A DNA stretch of 64,000 nucleotides from contig NZ_VCEI01000011.1 in the NCBI RefSeq assembly GCF_005860765.1, forward strand, positions 620,001 to 684,000. The letters are read 5' to 3'. Origin of the DNA: Dyadobacter sediminis (GTDB taxonomy: Bacteria; Bacteroidota; Bacteroidia; Cytophagales; Spirosomataceae). A program made the position numbers and the translations under genes. This document shows, in pieces, positions 45,701-54,705 of the stretch (the stretch's first letter is position 1; every line of letters starts with the position of its first letter). The notes beneath the pieces were generated by a model. The model did no database searches, had not been told where the DNA came from, and saw nothing but the letters and a program-made list of their open reading frames with translations.

Positions 45701-45769
45701 GGAGGCGCCATGTTTAAAAATCATAGAAAGTGAGTTGAGGGAATTTTGATTTAAATTATTCTTGACCAT
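42707..45769 (-). CDS. large periplasmic tetratricopeptide repeat protein
   Basis: A 1020-residue exported protein made almost wholly of TPR-like helical pairs (about residues 45-1010; for example ALNYFKEFTSNIEGMESDMIEDAYARLADCYLAAKNYNEAIRTYEQ). The signal sequence ends near MGATSVSAQ (residue 39). Repeat patterns such as YDDAYFQLADIEFQNQSY are those of YbgF/BamD-like envelope scaffolds. It is translationally coupled to the beta-barrel gene and followed by the HU/SPOR gene, which suggests a trans-envelope assembly. Confidence 0.85.
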   Translation of the reverse strand: MVKNNLNQNSLNSLSMIFKHGASAVGTLIFMGATSVSAQNTLSFTEPEAHFRNGLEYYEKSNYVAARQEFGEYLSNQDKLLSTSDYNKVTAEYYVAVTGLYLNYPEAEVQVDRFVKNHSEHPKAQQIYGDLGRYYYEAGSYEKAITYLQKAVTLTGNNPNKLESTYQLAMSYYKTQQLDAALPLFNQVKTETGFANSADASFYAGVINYQKNNFEEAYQDFLRIESHEYYKNEAPNWIISSLYQLKKYDELLKYGERLLTQQRGNTKLDDVALYVAEVYYEKGDYAAAVTAYERYKRMKPGAVPPSVALHYGHSQFRSGNYSGAITSLKPVGNGKDSVSQYASYILGISYLKTNSLSNALTSFDNAAKLEFNNVVKEEAAYNHAKVQLDLGNNNDAVKEFNGFMATYPQSKHVEEATELVAEGYSNASNSTGAIKYIEGLSKRNAKINGTYQRLTFNQGVTELNQQRFDPAIVNFDKSLKFPIDEEISNAAAYYKAESTYGLKKVDEAAQLYTQITKNPKSGIYARKSLYALGYIYYNQKKYGQALNYFKEFTSNIEGMESDMIEDAYARLADCYLAAKNYNEAIRTYEQVAAKGKVDKDYAIFQKARAYVYMNREPEARQQFEMLIKQYKSSDYLDDAYFQLADIEFQNQSYSAAVKGYTRLINEKPTSVLIPAALLRRAQSYYNLQVYEQAIVDFRKLLTEYPDSPSASSALEGIQESYTAVGRPEEFTQVLGVVRKNNPANEKLEEVEFDNVRNLYYAEKYENAISSLQEFIRSYPSSPHQYDANYFIGSSYDKIGKVSEALQYFGKVIQENRSTFVGAAAQRSAELEIGRGNFNNAVTSYRMLLRNSESKKEKAQAWIGLMDTYYTLKSYDSTLYYAREVINAADVVPASAGKAQLYLGKVPYDRGDLAKSAEEFKKIMAASKDEYGAEASYWSAMILYRNKKYKDAEAAIIEMGKNFEGYDYWRVRSFILLAEVYVGMKDMKQAKATLSSIIENSDDKEAVQLAKEKLAQIEKLK

Positions 45770-45876
45770 ATTCAGTTAAATAGCGTATTTCACTGCACAC
45801 ATACTGCTCCAATTGGTTTGTAACTAACGAAATGTGAATCAAAACCGTATACGTCCGTAATCATCCCGGATAATGG

Positions 45877-46128
45877 TTAAAACAGGATGTTGTTTCTTCT
45901 TAATGAATCTGAAAAATCGTTGTGCATGGCATTGAACCGGTCGGTAACTGCCGCAAGAAAAGCTTCATCCATACACGCTTCGATTTCTTCCTGACTCTGG
46001 ATTTCGTAATCATCGATTTTGTAAGTTTGCTCATACATGCCGGATTCAATTTTTATAATGTATTTATTATTCCATTGGTAAAGCCCGATCTTGTATTCCG
46101 AACCAGGTAAATCCTTAATATATCTCAT
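45877..46128 (-). CDS. small protein of unknown function
   Basis: An 83-residue soluble protein, not recognised. It has a beta-rich start (KIGLYQWNNKYIIKIESGMYEQTYKI) and an acidic helical end (EEIEACMDEAFLAAVTDRFNAMHNDF). The composition and length are those of real Bacteroidota small proteins rather than of a chance frame. It is divergent from the TPR lipoprotein gene with only 23 bases between start codons. Confidence 0.6.
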   Translation of the reverse strand: MRYIKDLPGSEYKIGLYQWNNKYIIKIESGMYEQTYKIDDYEIQSQEEIEACMDEAFLAAVTDRFNAMHNDFSDSLRRNNILF

Positions 46129-46151
46129 TTCAATTTATTATTTGTAACATC

Positions 46152-47186
46152 ATGAGTATCAGGTTAGAACTAATAGTAATACTAATCTTATTAGTGCTAA
46201 ATATTTTAAGCTGCACCAGTCAGAGCAAAAAAGACGCTGCCGATTTTTTTTTGAAAGGCAATCAGGCCCTCAATCAAAAGAACTATGCCGAGGCAGTCCG
46301 GTTTTACAATGAAGCAATTGCCAAAAATGCAGATTTTTCAGACGCATACCTTAACAAAGGTATAAGTTTATTGAAAATGAATAAAGCCGAAGAAGCCTTC
46401 GACGTTTTGTCAGAAGCAATCCGGATTGACCCAACGCTTGTACAGGCAAATCTCGTCCGTGCCGAAACCAGCCTTCATCTGGGCCGATTACGTGAAGTAC
46501 GGCAGGATTTGCAGGCCATTGAAAAACAGTACCGGGATTCTACCCGTTATTACCTGATTAAAGGAGATTTGCTGAGTGCAGAAGGAAATTCCGCGCTGGC
46601 CATTCCCGAGTATGACAAAGCCGTTCAGCTGAAAAGCAGCAACGTGGAAGCTTTGGTAAACCGCGGTGCCATTTATTACAACATGCATGCTTACAAACAG
46701 GCGAAAGCGGATTTCAACGCCGCTGTTTCCATCAGCCCTTTGCTGCCGCAGGCCCTGAACAATCTGGGGCTTATTGCAACAAAAGAAAAGAACTGGCCGC
46801 TTGCCCTTGCTTATTTTGATAAAGTGCTCGATGCGGATCCGTCAGATCCTTATTCACTGAACAACAAAGGGTATGTTTTGCTTCAGACCGGACAAGCCGA
46901 AAAGGGAAAGGAACTCATCAGCCGCTCGCTGGAAAAGCTACCTGAAAATGGTTACGCATTGCGAAACCTGGGCATGTATTATCAGCTGACAGGAAATATT
47001 GATTTGGCTGTTGAAACCTACAAAAAAGCCATTGATTTGTCCGAACCCGTAGACATGCTGTACGGACTTGCCGGAAGTGCTTACTGGCAGCAAAAGAACG
47101 CGTCAGAAGCATGCAGAATATGGAAGCAGGGAATCATCCTGAAAGATTCTGCTTCCATCGCTGAGGCGGCGAAAAACTGTAAATGA
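46152..47186 (+). CDS. TPR-repeat lipoprotein
   Basis: A 344-residue exported protein whose signal ends in a lipobox (LLVLNILSCTSQ, Cys21), so it is likely lipid-anchored. About eight TPR units fill residues 30-320, with canonical text such as YAEAVRFYNEAIAKNADFSDAYLNKGISLLKMNKAEEAFDVLSEAI. It likely scaffolds an envelope complex. It points toward menD, whose stop codon is four bases downstream on the opposite strand. Confidence 0.85.
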   Translation: MSIRLELIVILILLVLNILSCTSQSKKDAADFFLKGNQALNQKNYAEAVRFYNEAIAKNADFSDAYLNKGISLLKMNKAEEAFDVLSEAIRIDPTLVQANLVRAETSLHLGRLREVRQDLQAIEKQYRDSTRYYLIKGDLLSAEGNSALAIPEYDKAVQLKSSNVEALVNRGAIYYNMHAYKQAKADFNAAVSISPLLPQALNNLGLIATKEKNWPLALAYFDKVLDADPSDPYSLNNKGYVLLQTGQAEKGKELISRSLEKLPENGYALRNLGMYYQLTGNIDLAVETYKKAIDLSEPVDMLYGLAGSAYWQQKNASEACRIWKQGIILKDSASIAEAAKNCK

Positions 47187-47190
47187 ATTT

Positions 47191-48900
47191 TCAGGACCGC
47201 AATAATCCTTTCAGTAATTTCCATACTTTTTCATTTTCATACGGATCGGTAAAGATTTCCAGCAGACTGATTGTCTGGTTTTCCCAAAACGCATGTAATA
47301 TTGCATGCAGCGAACCCATGTCAGTTGCCTTGAAATAGGCTATTCCGGAATCCTCACAGGTTCTTTCCGCTGTAAAGGCATGCCGGGTTTCGAAATAAGT
47401 CTCCATTTCCGGCAAAGCCCCGGGGCCTTCGATCATCCGGAAAATATTGCCGCCGGCATTGTTGATGACAACGATTTTTAAATTTGATGGCAACGGAGCA
47501 ACAAGCAATCCGTTGCGGTCATACAAAAATGCTACATCACCAACGATCAGCAGCGTGTTCTGTTTGTTGACCATTGCTGCTCCGATGGCAGTGCTCACAC
47601 AGCCGTCAATGCCGCTTGTTCCGCGATTGCAGAAGACACCGGACACAGCATCGTTTACTCCCATAGCATTAACGTAGCGAACAGACATACTATTTGCCAC
47701 ATGTAACTGATAAGATGCATCTGAATACCTTAAAATTCTATCTAACGACGTTAGATCATTTAACGCATCTATATTTTGAAGGAAAACAGCCTTCTCAGAT
47801 CTGGATCGGTATTCCAGTTGAAGCCATTTCTGTTTGAATGCAGCTTCGGTTTCAGGTTCTGAATTCTGGATAAACAACTGATTGTCAATACGGTCAAATA
47901 AATTTTTGAAAAAGTAGTCCGCTGAAACCGGAAGCTGCTTTGTAAGGGACTGCGTCGGATCGGTCAGGAAATCATCTTCTCCTATGTGCCAGTGTCGGCG
48001 CGGCGGGTTTTTACGGATAAATTGCTTGAATTCTTTTGAAATAAATGACAGTCCGAATGTAACCAGTAAATCCGGCACCAGTTCCTGACCTGCATCCGGT
48101 AAGAACAGATCATGGCTTTCTATAAATTCATCATCTCGTATATTGGTGATACAATCTCCGAGAACAGGAATGTCCCATTCTTCCGAGATCGTTTTGAGCA
48201 TCTTTTTCAGTTCAGGATCAGGCTTGTTCTGGCCGCCGGCAATCAGGATTTTAGGCGATTCATCCCATTCGTTCAACAGCCCGTGCCAAACAGACTCCGG
48301 AAAAATGACAGCAGAATTTGGCCTTTCAATAATCCGGATATACTCGGACTCCTGAAAAGATTCCGAGCCGGACGGGTAAAATGGCTCACGAATCGGAACA
48401 TTAATGTGTACCGGGCCCATGGGAACCATTCCCGCAAGGTTAACCGCTTCATTGGCCATGCGGTTAATAGCCCATTTTACATCCTTATGCTCGTACTCGG
48501 TTGAAAATTCAAACGACCTTTTAACGTGCTTGCCGAAGATTTCCGTCTGATAAATGGTTTGCCCGTCATATTGATGCAGCCATTCTTTTGGTCTGTCGGC
48601 GGATAAAACCAGTAACGGGACCTGCTGAAAAAAAGCTTCTGAAACGGCGGGCGCATAATTGTAAGCTGCACTGCCGGAAGTACAGATCAATACCACCGGC
48701 ATACCCAGTTGCTGGGCCATTCCCAGCGCAATAAATCCCGCTGATCGTTCATCCATACATACGTGTAAAGAAAACCCTTTATAACGCGTAAAAGCCAGCG
48801 TTAAAGCTGCACTGCGCGATCCCGGAGATATAACAACATGCCTGATTCCTTTCCGATAGCAAACGGCGGCAAGATCAATAAGTGGTTGTAAAATAGCCAT
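47191..48900 (-). CDS. menD: 2-succinyl-5-enolpyruvyl-6-hydroxy-3-cyclohexene-1-carboxylate synthase
   Basis: A 569-residue thiamine-diphosphate enzyme of menaquinone synthesis that joins isochorismate and 2-oxoglutarate. The N-terminal PYR domain has the MenD sequence HVVISPGSRSAALTLAF; the C-terminal PP domain contains the ThDP/Mg motif LLIVGDVAFLYDRNGLL...NNAGGNIF, a GDG-like variant (GDV) seen in this family. Length is normal. Other men genes are not in the window. A hairpin lies 12 bases upstream, after rpoD. Confidence 0.93.
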   Translation of the reverse strand: MAILQPLIDLAAVCYRKGIRHVVISPGSRSAALTLAFTRYKGFSLHVCMDERSAGFIALGMAQQLGMPVVLICTSGSAAYNYAPAVSEAFFQQVPLLVLSADRPKEWLHQYDGQTIYQTEIFGKHVKRSFEFSTEYEHKDVKWAINRMANEAVNLAGMVPMGPVHINVPIREPFYPSGSESFQESEYIRIIERPNSAVIFPESVWHGLLNEWDESPKILIAGGQNKPDPELKKMLKTISEEWDIPVLGDCITNIRDDEFIESHDLFLPDAGQELVPDLLVTFGLSFISKEFKQFIRKNPPRRHWHIGEDDFLTDPTQSLTKQLPVSADYFFKNLFDRIDNQLFIQNSEPETEAAFKQKWLQLEYRSRSEKAVFLQNIDALNDLTSLDRILRYSDASYQLHVANSMSVRYVNAMGVNDAVSGVFCNRGTSGIDGCVSTAIGAAMVNKQNTLLIVGDVAFLYDRNGLLVAPLPSNLKIVVINNAGGNIFRMIEGPGALPEMETYFETRHAFTAERTCEDSGIAYFKATDMGSLHAILHAFWENQTISLLEIFTDPYENEKVWKLLKGLLRS

Positions 48901-48911
48901 ACTGCAAATGA

Positions 48912-48936
48912 AAATAGCCTCGGAAAGAGGCTATTT
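48912..48936 (-). terminator. hairpin between rpoD and menD
   Basis: Ten-base arms (AAATAGCCTC and GAGGCTATTT) with a five-base loop. On the minus strand it follows the rpoD stop by about 40 bases and is followed by TTTCATTTG and then the menD start, only 12 bases on. It may end the rpoD transcript or shape the menD leader. Confidence 0.6.
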
Positions 48937-48975
48937 AAATGAAATATTCAGAAATAAACGGATATGTTAAGCAAA

Positions 48976-49839
48976 TTAACCCAGATAAGTCTTCAAAGCT
49001 TTGCTTCTGGAAACATGGCGCAGCCTTCTGATGGCTTTTTCCTTGATCTGGCGAACTCTTTCACGAGTCAGGTTAAACTTCTCGCCAATTTCTTCCAAAG
49101 TCATTGCATGCTCGCCATTCAGACCGAAATAAAGGGCAATAACATCGGCTTCGCGTTGGGTCAGCGTGCACAGGGCTCTCTGAACTTCCTTGCGCAACGA
49201 TTCATTCACAAGCCCTGAATCCGGCTTGTCTTCCAGGTCGTTTTCCAGAACATCCAGCAGACTGTTTTCTTCTCCCTGAACAAAAGGCGCGTCCATCGAA
49301 ACATGCCTTCCGGAAATCTTCATAGTATCCACCACTTCTGAAGATGAAATTTCAAGTACTTCCGCCAGTTCTTCAGGTGACGGCTCACGCTCAAAGCGCT
49401 GTTCCAGTTCTGAAAAAGTCTTGGAGATTTTATTCAGAGAACCTACACGGTTCAATGGTAAACGTACAATTCTGGATTGTTCTGCAAGTGCCTGAAGAAT
49501 GGACTGGCGAATCCACCAAACAGCGTATGAAATAAATTTAAAACCTCTTGTTTCATCAAAACGCTGAGCAGCCTTAATCAGACCCAGATTTCCTTCGTTG
49601 ATCAGGTCACCCAAGGACAAACCCTGATTCTGGTACTGTTTGGCAACAGAAACCACGAAACGAAGATTGGCTTTGGTCAGTCTTTCCAGTGCAAGCTGGT
49701 CACCATCCCTTATTTTTTGAGCTAACGTCACTTCCTCATCCGGCGTTAACAAATCCACCTTACCGATCTCTTGCAAATACTTATCTAGTGACTGACTTTC
49801 CCGGTTGGTAATTTGCTTACTGATCTTTAGCTGTCTCAT
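48976..49839 (-). CDS. rpoD: RNA polymerase primary sigma factor (RpoD/SigA)
   Basis: A 287-residue housekeeping sigma factor. Region 1.2 starts at about residue 15 ([20 protein letters not shown]), region 2 shows [37 protein letters not shown] and the minus-10 helix [19 protein letters not shown], and region 4 is [28 protein letters not shown]. The acidic region 1.1 is missing, as is standard for Bacteroidota sigma-A, which recognises TTTG/TAnnTTTG promoters; matches to that pattern occur in this window. Confidence 0.95.
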   Translation of the reverse strand: MRQLKISKQITNRESQSLDKYLQEIGKVDLLTPDEEVTLAQKIRDGDQLALERLTKANLRFVVSVAKQYQNQGLSLGDLINEGNLGLIKAAQRFDETRGFKFISYAVWWIRQSILQALAEQSRIVRLPLNRVGSLNKISKTFSELEQRFEREPSPEELAEVLEISSSEVVDTMKISGRHVSMDAPFVQGEENSLLDVLENDLEDKPDSGLVNESLRKEVQRALCTLTQREADVIALYFGLNGEHAMTLEEIGEKFNLTRERVRQIKEKAIRRLRHVSRSKALKTYLG

Positions 49840-49902
49840 CTATTCTTTTATTAATATGTATATACAACGACATTAACTACTGTCCTTACAGAAAACAACA
49901 TT

Positions 49903-52038
49903 TTACTCGTTTTTGTTCTCCGGTTTTGGCAGTAACACTTTACGTGATAAACGGTATTTCCCGGTTTTTTTGTCTATTTCAACCAGTTTTACCTGAATCT
50001 CTTCTCCTACTTCAAGAACGCCGTCCATTTTCTCGAGACGTTCCCATTTTATTTCAGATATATGCAGCAAACCGTCTTTTCCGGGTAAAAATTCCACGAA
50101 TGCACCAAATGGCATAATTGATTTTACCTTTCCGGTATATACTTCGCCGATTTCCGGAACGAGGATGATTCCTTTGATTCGGGAAACTGCTTTATCCATG
50201 GAAGTCTTGTCGGCCGAGAATATACTTACGAAGCCGGCGCCATCTTTTTCTTCAATGGAAACGGTGGCTCCGGACTCTTTCTGAATGTCCTGAACTACTT
50301 TTCCGCCAGGCCCGATTACCGCTCCGATCATTTCGCGGTCAATCTTGATAACCACGGCACGAGGCGTATGCGGTTTCAGATCCGGACGGCTTTCCTGAAT
50401 GGTCTTGTTCATTTCACCCAGAATATGCAGCCGGCCTGCTTTGGCCTGCATCAGCGCTTCTGTCAGTACTTCGAACGAAAGTCCGTTCACTTTCATATCC
50501 ATCTGACAAGCCGTAATCCCGTTTTCAGTACCGGTTACTTTGAAGTCCATGTCGCCGAGATGATCTTCATCACCAAGAATATCGGAAAGAACCGCGTATT
50601 TGCCCGTTGCTTCATCTGAAATCAGACCCATTGCAATCCCGGAAACCGGCGCTTTTATTTTAAGGCCTGAATCCATCAATGCAAGCGATCCGGCACAAAC
50701 GGTAGCCATGGAAGACGAACCGTTTGATTCTAGAATATCGGATACAATACGGATGGTATACGGATTATCTTCCAGTGGCGGCAATACTTTTTTCAATGCA
50801 CGCAAAGCAAGATTTCCATGACCTACTTCCCGGCGGCCCGGTCCACGGTTTGGTTTTACTTCACCGGTTGAAAAACCCGGAAAATTATAATGAAGCAGGA
50901 ATTTGCTGTAACCGTACTTCATCGGCGTATCCACAATCTGCTCATCGTTTTTCGTTCCGAGCGTAACGGTGGTCAGCGACTGCGTTTCTCCTCTTGTAAA
51001 AAGTGCCGATCCGTGTGCGTTCGGAAGAAAATCCACTTCAGAAGCAATTGGTCTTACTTCATCCAGCTTGCGTCCGTCCAGACGTTTTCTTTCGTCCAGC
51101 ACCAGGCGGCGTGAGCCTTCCCAAACCAGATCATTGAAATAACGCTTGGCAAGTCCTTTGTTAAATTCTTCTTCTTCCGGAATTGAGGCAACAAATTCTT
51201 CCCAAACTCCTTTGAAGCCGTCTTTACGAACCTGCTTGTTGGTAGAGCCGCCTTGTGCAACGACATATATTTTATCATAGCAAAAAGATCTTACGCGAGC
51301 TTCCAGTTCTTCATCAGACTCGTCGCCTACGTATTCTCTTTTTTCTGTTTTACCGACAGCAGCTTCAAATTCTTTCAATGCAACGCACTGGTCTTTGATG
51401 GCTGCATGTGCAACTTTAAGTGCTTCGATTACTTCTTCTTCTGATACTTCGCTCATTTCACCTTCCACCATGGCGATGTCATTGTAAGTAGCGCCCACCA
51501 TCAGTTCCAGGGTAGCACGTTCCAGTTCCGCAGAACCGGGATTGATCACGTATTCCCCGTCCACTTTGGCAACACGTACTTCCGAAACCGGACCGTTGAA
51601 CGGAATATCCGAAGCAGCCAGTGCAGCAGAAGCCGCCAGTGCAGCCAGCGCGTCCGGCAATGCGGTCTGGTCTGCGGAAATCAAAAGGAGGTTAACCTGT
51701 ACTTCAGCATGGTAATCATCCGGGAACAACGGACGCAGTACACGGTCAACCAGACGGCTGATCAGTACTTCATGATCCGACAATTTTCCTTCACGACGCT
51801 GAAAGCTTCCGGGAATTCTTCCGGCGGAAGCAAATTTCTCCTGATAATCAACAGACAAGGGTAAAAAATCCAGACCCTCTTTTATATCTTTATTAGCAAC
51901 AACCGTTGCGAGCAGCATGGTATTGCCCATTCTGACAACCACTGATCCATCCGCCTGTTTTGCTAATTTTCCTGTTTCAATTGTGATTTCCCTGCCATCA
52001 GGTAAGGTTATAGTCTTGTTAACTATATTAAAGAGCAT
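49903..52038 (-). CDS. pnp: polyribonucleotide nucleotidyltransferase (PNPase)
   Basis: A 711-residue 3'-5' phosphorolytic exoribonuclease. It has two RNase PH-like domains (about 1-230 and 330-560, with the active-site run [21 protein letters not shown] and [14 protein letters not shown]), the helical linker, then KH (about 565-620, [21 protein letters not shown]) and S1 (about 630-705, [23 protein letters not shown]) RNA-binding domains. It lies downstream of rpsO as in many bacteria, separated by a terminator hairpin. Confidence 0.96.
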   Translation of the reverse strand: MLFNIVNKTITLPDGREITIETGKLAKQADGSVVVRMGNTMLLATVVANKDIKEGLDFLPLSVDYQEKFASAGRIPGSFQRREGKLSDHEVLISRLVDRVLRPLFPDDYHAEVQVNLLLISADQTALPDALAALAASAALAASDIPFNGPVSEVRVAKVDGEYVINPGSAELERATLELMVGATYNDIAMVEGEMSEVSEEEVIEALKVAHAAIKDQCVALKEFEAAVGKTEKREYVGDESDEELEARVRSFCYDKIYVVAQGGSTNKQVRKDGFKGVWEEFVASIPEEEEFNKGLAKRYFNDLVWEGSRRLVLDERKRLDGRKLDEVRPIASEVDFLPNAHGSALFTRGETQSLTTVTLGTKNDEQIVDTPMKYGYSKFLLHYNFPGFSTGEVKPNRGPGRREVGHGNLALRALKKVLPPLEDNPYTIRIVSDILESNGSSSMATVCAGSLALMDSGLKIKAPVSGIAMGLISDEATGKYAVLSDILGDEDHLGDMDFKVTGTENGITACQMDMKVNGLSFEVLTEALMQAKAGRLHILGEMNKTIQESRPDLKPHTPRAVVIKIDREMIGAVIGPGGKVVQDIQKESGATVSIEEKDGAGFVSIFSADKTSMDKAVSRIKGIILVPEIGEVYTGKVKSIMPFGAFVEFLPGKDGLLHISEIKWERLEKMDGVLEVGEEIQVKLVEIDKKTGKYRLSRKVLLPKPENKNE

Positions 52039-52110
52039 AGAATATTTGATTTTTGTAGCTGCGAAACGCCGTCCTGACGTTCTTGATGTTTGTTAATTTT
52101 CCGCAAAAAA

Positions 52111-52145
52111 TCAGGGAACTTACATTTAGCTGAAGTTCCCTGATC
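52111..52145 (-). terminator. terminator/processing hairpin between rpsO and pnp
   Basis: Twelve-base perfect arms (ATCAGGGAACTT and AAGTTCCCTGAT) with an 11-base loop; the minus strand continues with TTTTTTGCGG. Position matches the classical rpsO terminator before pnp. Confidence 0.85.
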
Positions 52146-52150
52146 TTAAA

Positions 52151-52426
52151 TTACTTACGTATGTTCAATTCGGCAATAATTGCACGGTAGCGGTTAATGT
52201 CTTTCTTATAAAGATAATCCAGCAGTCTTCTGCGCTTTCCTACCATTTTAAGAAGTCCAAGTCTTGTGTCGTTATCTTTCTTGTGCGTTTTAAGGTGCTC
52301 GTTCAGATAATTGATACGGTACGTAAATAAAGCAATTTGTGATTCAGCAGAGCCGGTGTCTCCGCCTTCTTTTTTAAAACCTTTCGATTCGAAGATCTCC
52401 GTCTTCTTTTCCGCGGTTAAATACAT
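52151..52426 (-). CDS. rpsO: 30S ribosomal protein S15
   Basis: A 91-residue ribosomal protein that binds the central domain of 16S rRNA early in 30S assembly. The four-helix body includes [51 protein letters not shown], which contains the conserved His and Asp-Ser region for rRNA junction binding. Promoter-like box TAATTTTG is found at 52489-52496 on the minus strand. Confidence 0.97.
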   Translation of the reverse strand: MYLTAEKKTEIFESKGFKKEGGDTGSAESQIALFTYRINYLNEHLKTHKKDNDTRLGLLKMVGKRRRLLDYLYKKDINRYRAIIAELNIRK

Positions 52427-52488
52427 GATTGTAACAACAGATTAAGTATTTGTAAGTATTTTACAGCACCCTGCCGTAAATAAGGTTG

Positions 52489-52496
52489 CAAAATTA
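52489..52496 (-). promoter_or_regulatory. minus-7 box of the rpsO promoter
   Basis: TAATTTTG on the minus strand is an exact match to TAnnTTTG. Twenty bases upstream is a T tract (TTTT) in place of TTTG. It would give a leader of about 55 bases before rpsO. Confidence 0.45.
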
Positions 52497-52530
52497 CGAT
52501 TTTTGAACTGAATTAAAAAATATAATTTTA

Positions 52531-54033
52531 CTATGATTCAATAAGCCGTGCTTTCCCGAATCTACTGGTCCATGCACTTTTAATTCTTTTTCCCAGCATG
52601 ATGTAAACATCTTTCTCAAAAAGCCTTGAATCGCTCCGGGCACGGTCAATGAAATACAGGCCGGTCAGGAACAGAAAAGTATTGGCGATCCACGCTCCTA
52701 CGGGCACAATCAGCAATCCTTCCTTCACCCATTTGTCGCCCTGGTTGCTTAAAACGTAAAGCAGGATGAAAAAGATAATCGACACAAGGACCGGAACCCC
52801 GAAGCCGCCTTTTTTGATAATGGCACCCAGCGGCGCCCCGATCAGGAACATGATCAGACACGACAATGCCTGTGTGTATTTATGGTGTTTTTCCAATTCG
52901 TACTTGTTGGCATCTTTCAGTTTGGTCTGCAGGTATTCCGTCTGCGATTTGGCGTAGCCCAGCATGCTGTTGGCTGCACTTCTCGTATTCTGCAGGATTT
53001 CTTTTTTTAAACTGTCCGAAACGGGTCTGGCCAGCAAAGAATCAATCCACGGCCCTTTTTTGATCGTCTTGTCCGTTCCCTCACGGAAATTGTACGAATA
53101 ATACTGCTGACTTCCCGAAACCAGGTTTTTCTTCGTTTCGTCATAGGAGTTGCGAAGGGAATCCGCCGTTGAGGTCAGATCGCTGATATTTTTCATGAAC
53201 TCATGGTATTTGAACTGGCCTTCGTCCGTCCTTTTCATACCGAAAGAGGCCAGACTTTCCGTCAGCCGGTAATGCTTGAAGGAATTCCGGCTGAAATTGG
53301 AATAACGCGGCATACTGCCGGGACCAATTGCCAGTGTCGTATACGCCGGCCTTGAATTGCCCGAACTGACTTCATCCGTATAGCGCGTCCCATTGTAAAG
53401 CTCAATAACCAGATACCGGTTTTCATTGATGGAATACATCCGTCCCGAATCCGCAAGGATCACTTCGGTATTTCCGAATTCATAAGAACGGTTGTTGTGC
53501 TTGTAAATAACCATTTTCTTAAGCTTGCCGTTTTCCTCTTTCTCGTCTACTTTAATGCTGTATCCCGGCAAATCATTGTAAAAAATACCTTCCTTGATTT
53601 TAAGTGTGGCCTTTGTGGTTTTGATATCGTACAGCAGACTGTACCCTTTCAGATTGGCCCACGGAGAAATGCGGTCGTTGAAATAAAAAGAAAAAAGACT
53701 GATCAAAACGGCCACGATAAAGAGCGGCGCCATGGCACGGACAACCGATATGCCTGCGCTCTTGATGGCAGTCAGCTCAAAGAATTCACCCAGGTTTCCG
53801 AATGCCATCAGAGAAGAAAGCAGCATGGCCAGGGGAAGTGCCGTAGGTACGGTGATCAGGCTGAAAAAGAAAAAAAGCTGCGCATAGTCCGTAATGCCCA
53901 GGTCTTTGGATACAAAATCATCAATATAAAAAATCATGATCCGCATCAGAAACACGAAGACCACAACAGACATGGTAATTACAAACGGCCCCCAAAAGGA
54001 CTTCAATATAAGCTTGTCCAGCTTTTTCATCAA
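52531..54033 (-). CDS. LptF/LptG family permease (YjgP/YjgQ)
   Basis: A 500-residue inner-membrane protein of the LPS-export ABC complex LptB2FG. Three helices at the N-terminal end (for example GPFVITMSVVVFVFLMRIMIFYI and LITVPTALPLAMLLSSLMAFG) and three at the C-terminal end (ALSCLIMFLIGAPLGAIIKKGGFGVPVLVSIIFFILLYV) flank a periplasmic jelly-roll domain (about 130-370), enlarged in Bacteroidota. LptF versus LptG cannot be decided. Its ATG overlaps the stop of the START-like gene by four bases. Confidence 0.9.
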   Translation of the reverse strand: MMKKLDKLILKSFWGPFVITMSVVVFVFLMRIMIFYIDDFVSKDLGITDYAQLFFFFSLITVPTALPLAMLLSSLMAFGNLGEFFELTAIKSAGISVVRAMAPLFIVAVLISLFSFYFNDRISPWANLKGYSLLYDIKTTKATLKIKEGIFYNDLPGYSIKVDEKEENGKLKKMVIYKHNNRSYEFGNTEVILADSGRMYSINENRYLVIELYNGTRYTDEVSSGNSRPAYTTLAIGPGSMPRYSNFSRNSFKHYRLTESLASFGMKRTDEGQFKYHEFMKNISDLTSTADSLRNSYDETKKNLVSGSQQYYSYNFREGTDKTIKKGPWIDSLLARPVSDSLKKEILQNTRSAANSMLGYAKSQTEYLQTKLKDANKYELEKHHKYTQALSCLIMFLIGAPLGAIIKKGGFGVPVLVSIIFFILLYVLSNQGDKWVKEGLLIVPVGAWIANTFLFLTGLYFIDRARSDSRLFEKDVYIMLGKRIKSAWTSRFGKARLIES

Positions 54034-54422
54034 CTGCCTACTATTTCTCTAAGATTATCAATAAATCCTTCCCACAAAGACGCCAGCTCATCCTGGTCCG
54101 GGTTCGACGAATAATCAATCACACGCAGAAAGGTTGTCTGGGTTAACTCGCTAACTTCCAGTTTTAGTTCCACATGGTTATTGTCAAGATTATTGTCACT
54201 CGTATTTTCAAAATCAAACCGTACCGCTTTATTGATCCGCATTCCGGTCTGCCTGGCAATATGACTGTCTCCATCCCACTGAAAATCAAACCGGTGATCC
54301 GGCAGAACCGTCACTTTTTCAGCAAACCAGCGTTCCAGTCCTGATGGTGTGGAGATATATGGAAATAATACTTTCGGAGAGGAACGTAATTCGAATTCGG
54401 TAATAAATTTATATTTTTCCAT
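54030..54422 (-). CDS. START-like (SRPBCC) domain protein
   Basis: A 130-residue soluble protein of the SRPBCC superfamily, AHSA1/START-like branch of Bacteroidota. The start at 54422 (MEKYKFITEFELRSSPKVLFPYISTPSGLERWFAEKV) is chosen because the domain begins there; an upstream in-frame ATG at 54458 adds 12 poorly conserved residues. The helix-grip fold would hold a hydrophobic ligand. The stop overlaps the LptF/G start (ATGA), so the pair is coupled, hinting at a lipid-related role. Confidence 0.82.
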   Translation of the reverse strand: MEKYKFITEFELRSSPKVLFPYISTPSGLERWFAEKVTVLPDHRFDFQWDGDSHIARQTGMRINKAVRFDFENTSDNNLDNNHVELKLEVSELTQTTFLRVIDYSSNPDQDELASLWEGFIDNLREIVGS

Positions 54423-54576
54423 AGGAACTTGAATTAAATAGATAATCCTTAACCCCAATGCATTGCATCCGGAATTTTAAAAGTTGTAATATAGCATAAT
54501 TCAACCATAAAAGTGCTCCGTCTTCATTTGCTTCGGTATACGTAACGCAGAAATCATTTTAAAATTGAAAAACAGG

Positions 54577-54607
54577 TTGTATTGTAAATTTATTTAACAT
54601 ACTTTTG
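54577..54607 (+). promoter_or_regulatory. consensus Bacteroidota promoter of tRNA-Met
   Basis: TTG at 54577-54579, a 20-base spacer, and TACTTTTG at 54600-54607, an exact TAnnTTTG match. Initiation near 54614 would precede the mature tRNA by about nine bases. Confidence 0.7.
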
Positions 54608-54622
54608 CACCACAATTAAGAC

Positions 54623-54696
54623 GGCGGGGTAGCTCAGATGGTTAGAGCGTAGGATTCATAACCCTAAGGTCGGCAGTTCGATTCTGCTCCCCGCTA
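54623..54696 (+). tRNA. tRNA-Met (anticodon CAT)
   Basis: A 74-base cloverleaf. The acceptor arm GGCGGGG pairs with CCCCGCT (G1-T72 wobble) and A is the discriminator. The D arm is GCTC/GAGC, the anticodon loop TTCATAA gives CAT, and the T arm GGCAG/CTGCT surrounds TTCGATT. The 3' CCA is not encoded. The paired first base pair argues for elongator rather than initiator Met; a CAT-decoding tRNA that is modified to read ATA (Ile) cannot be fully excluded. Confidence 0.93.
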
Positions 54697-54705
54697 CTTG
54701 CATAC

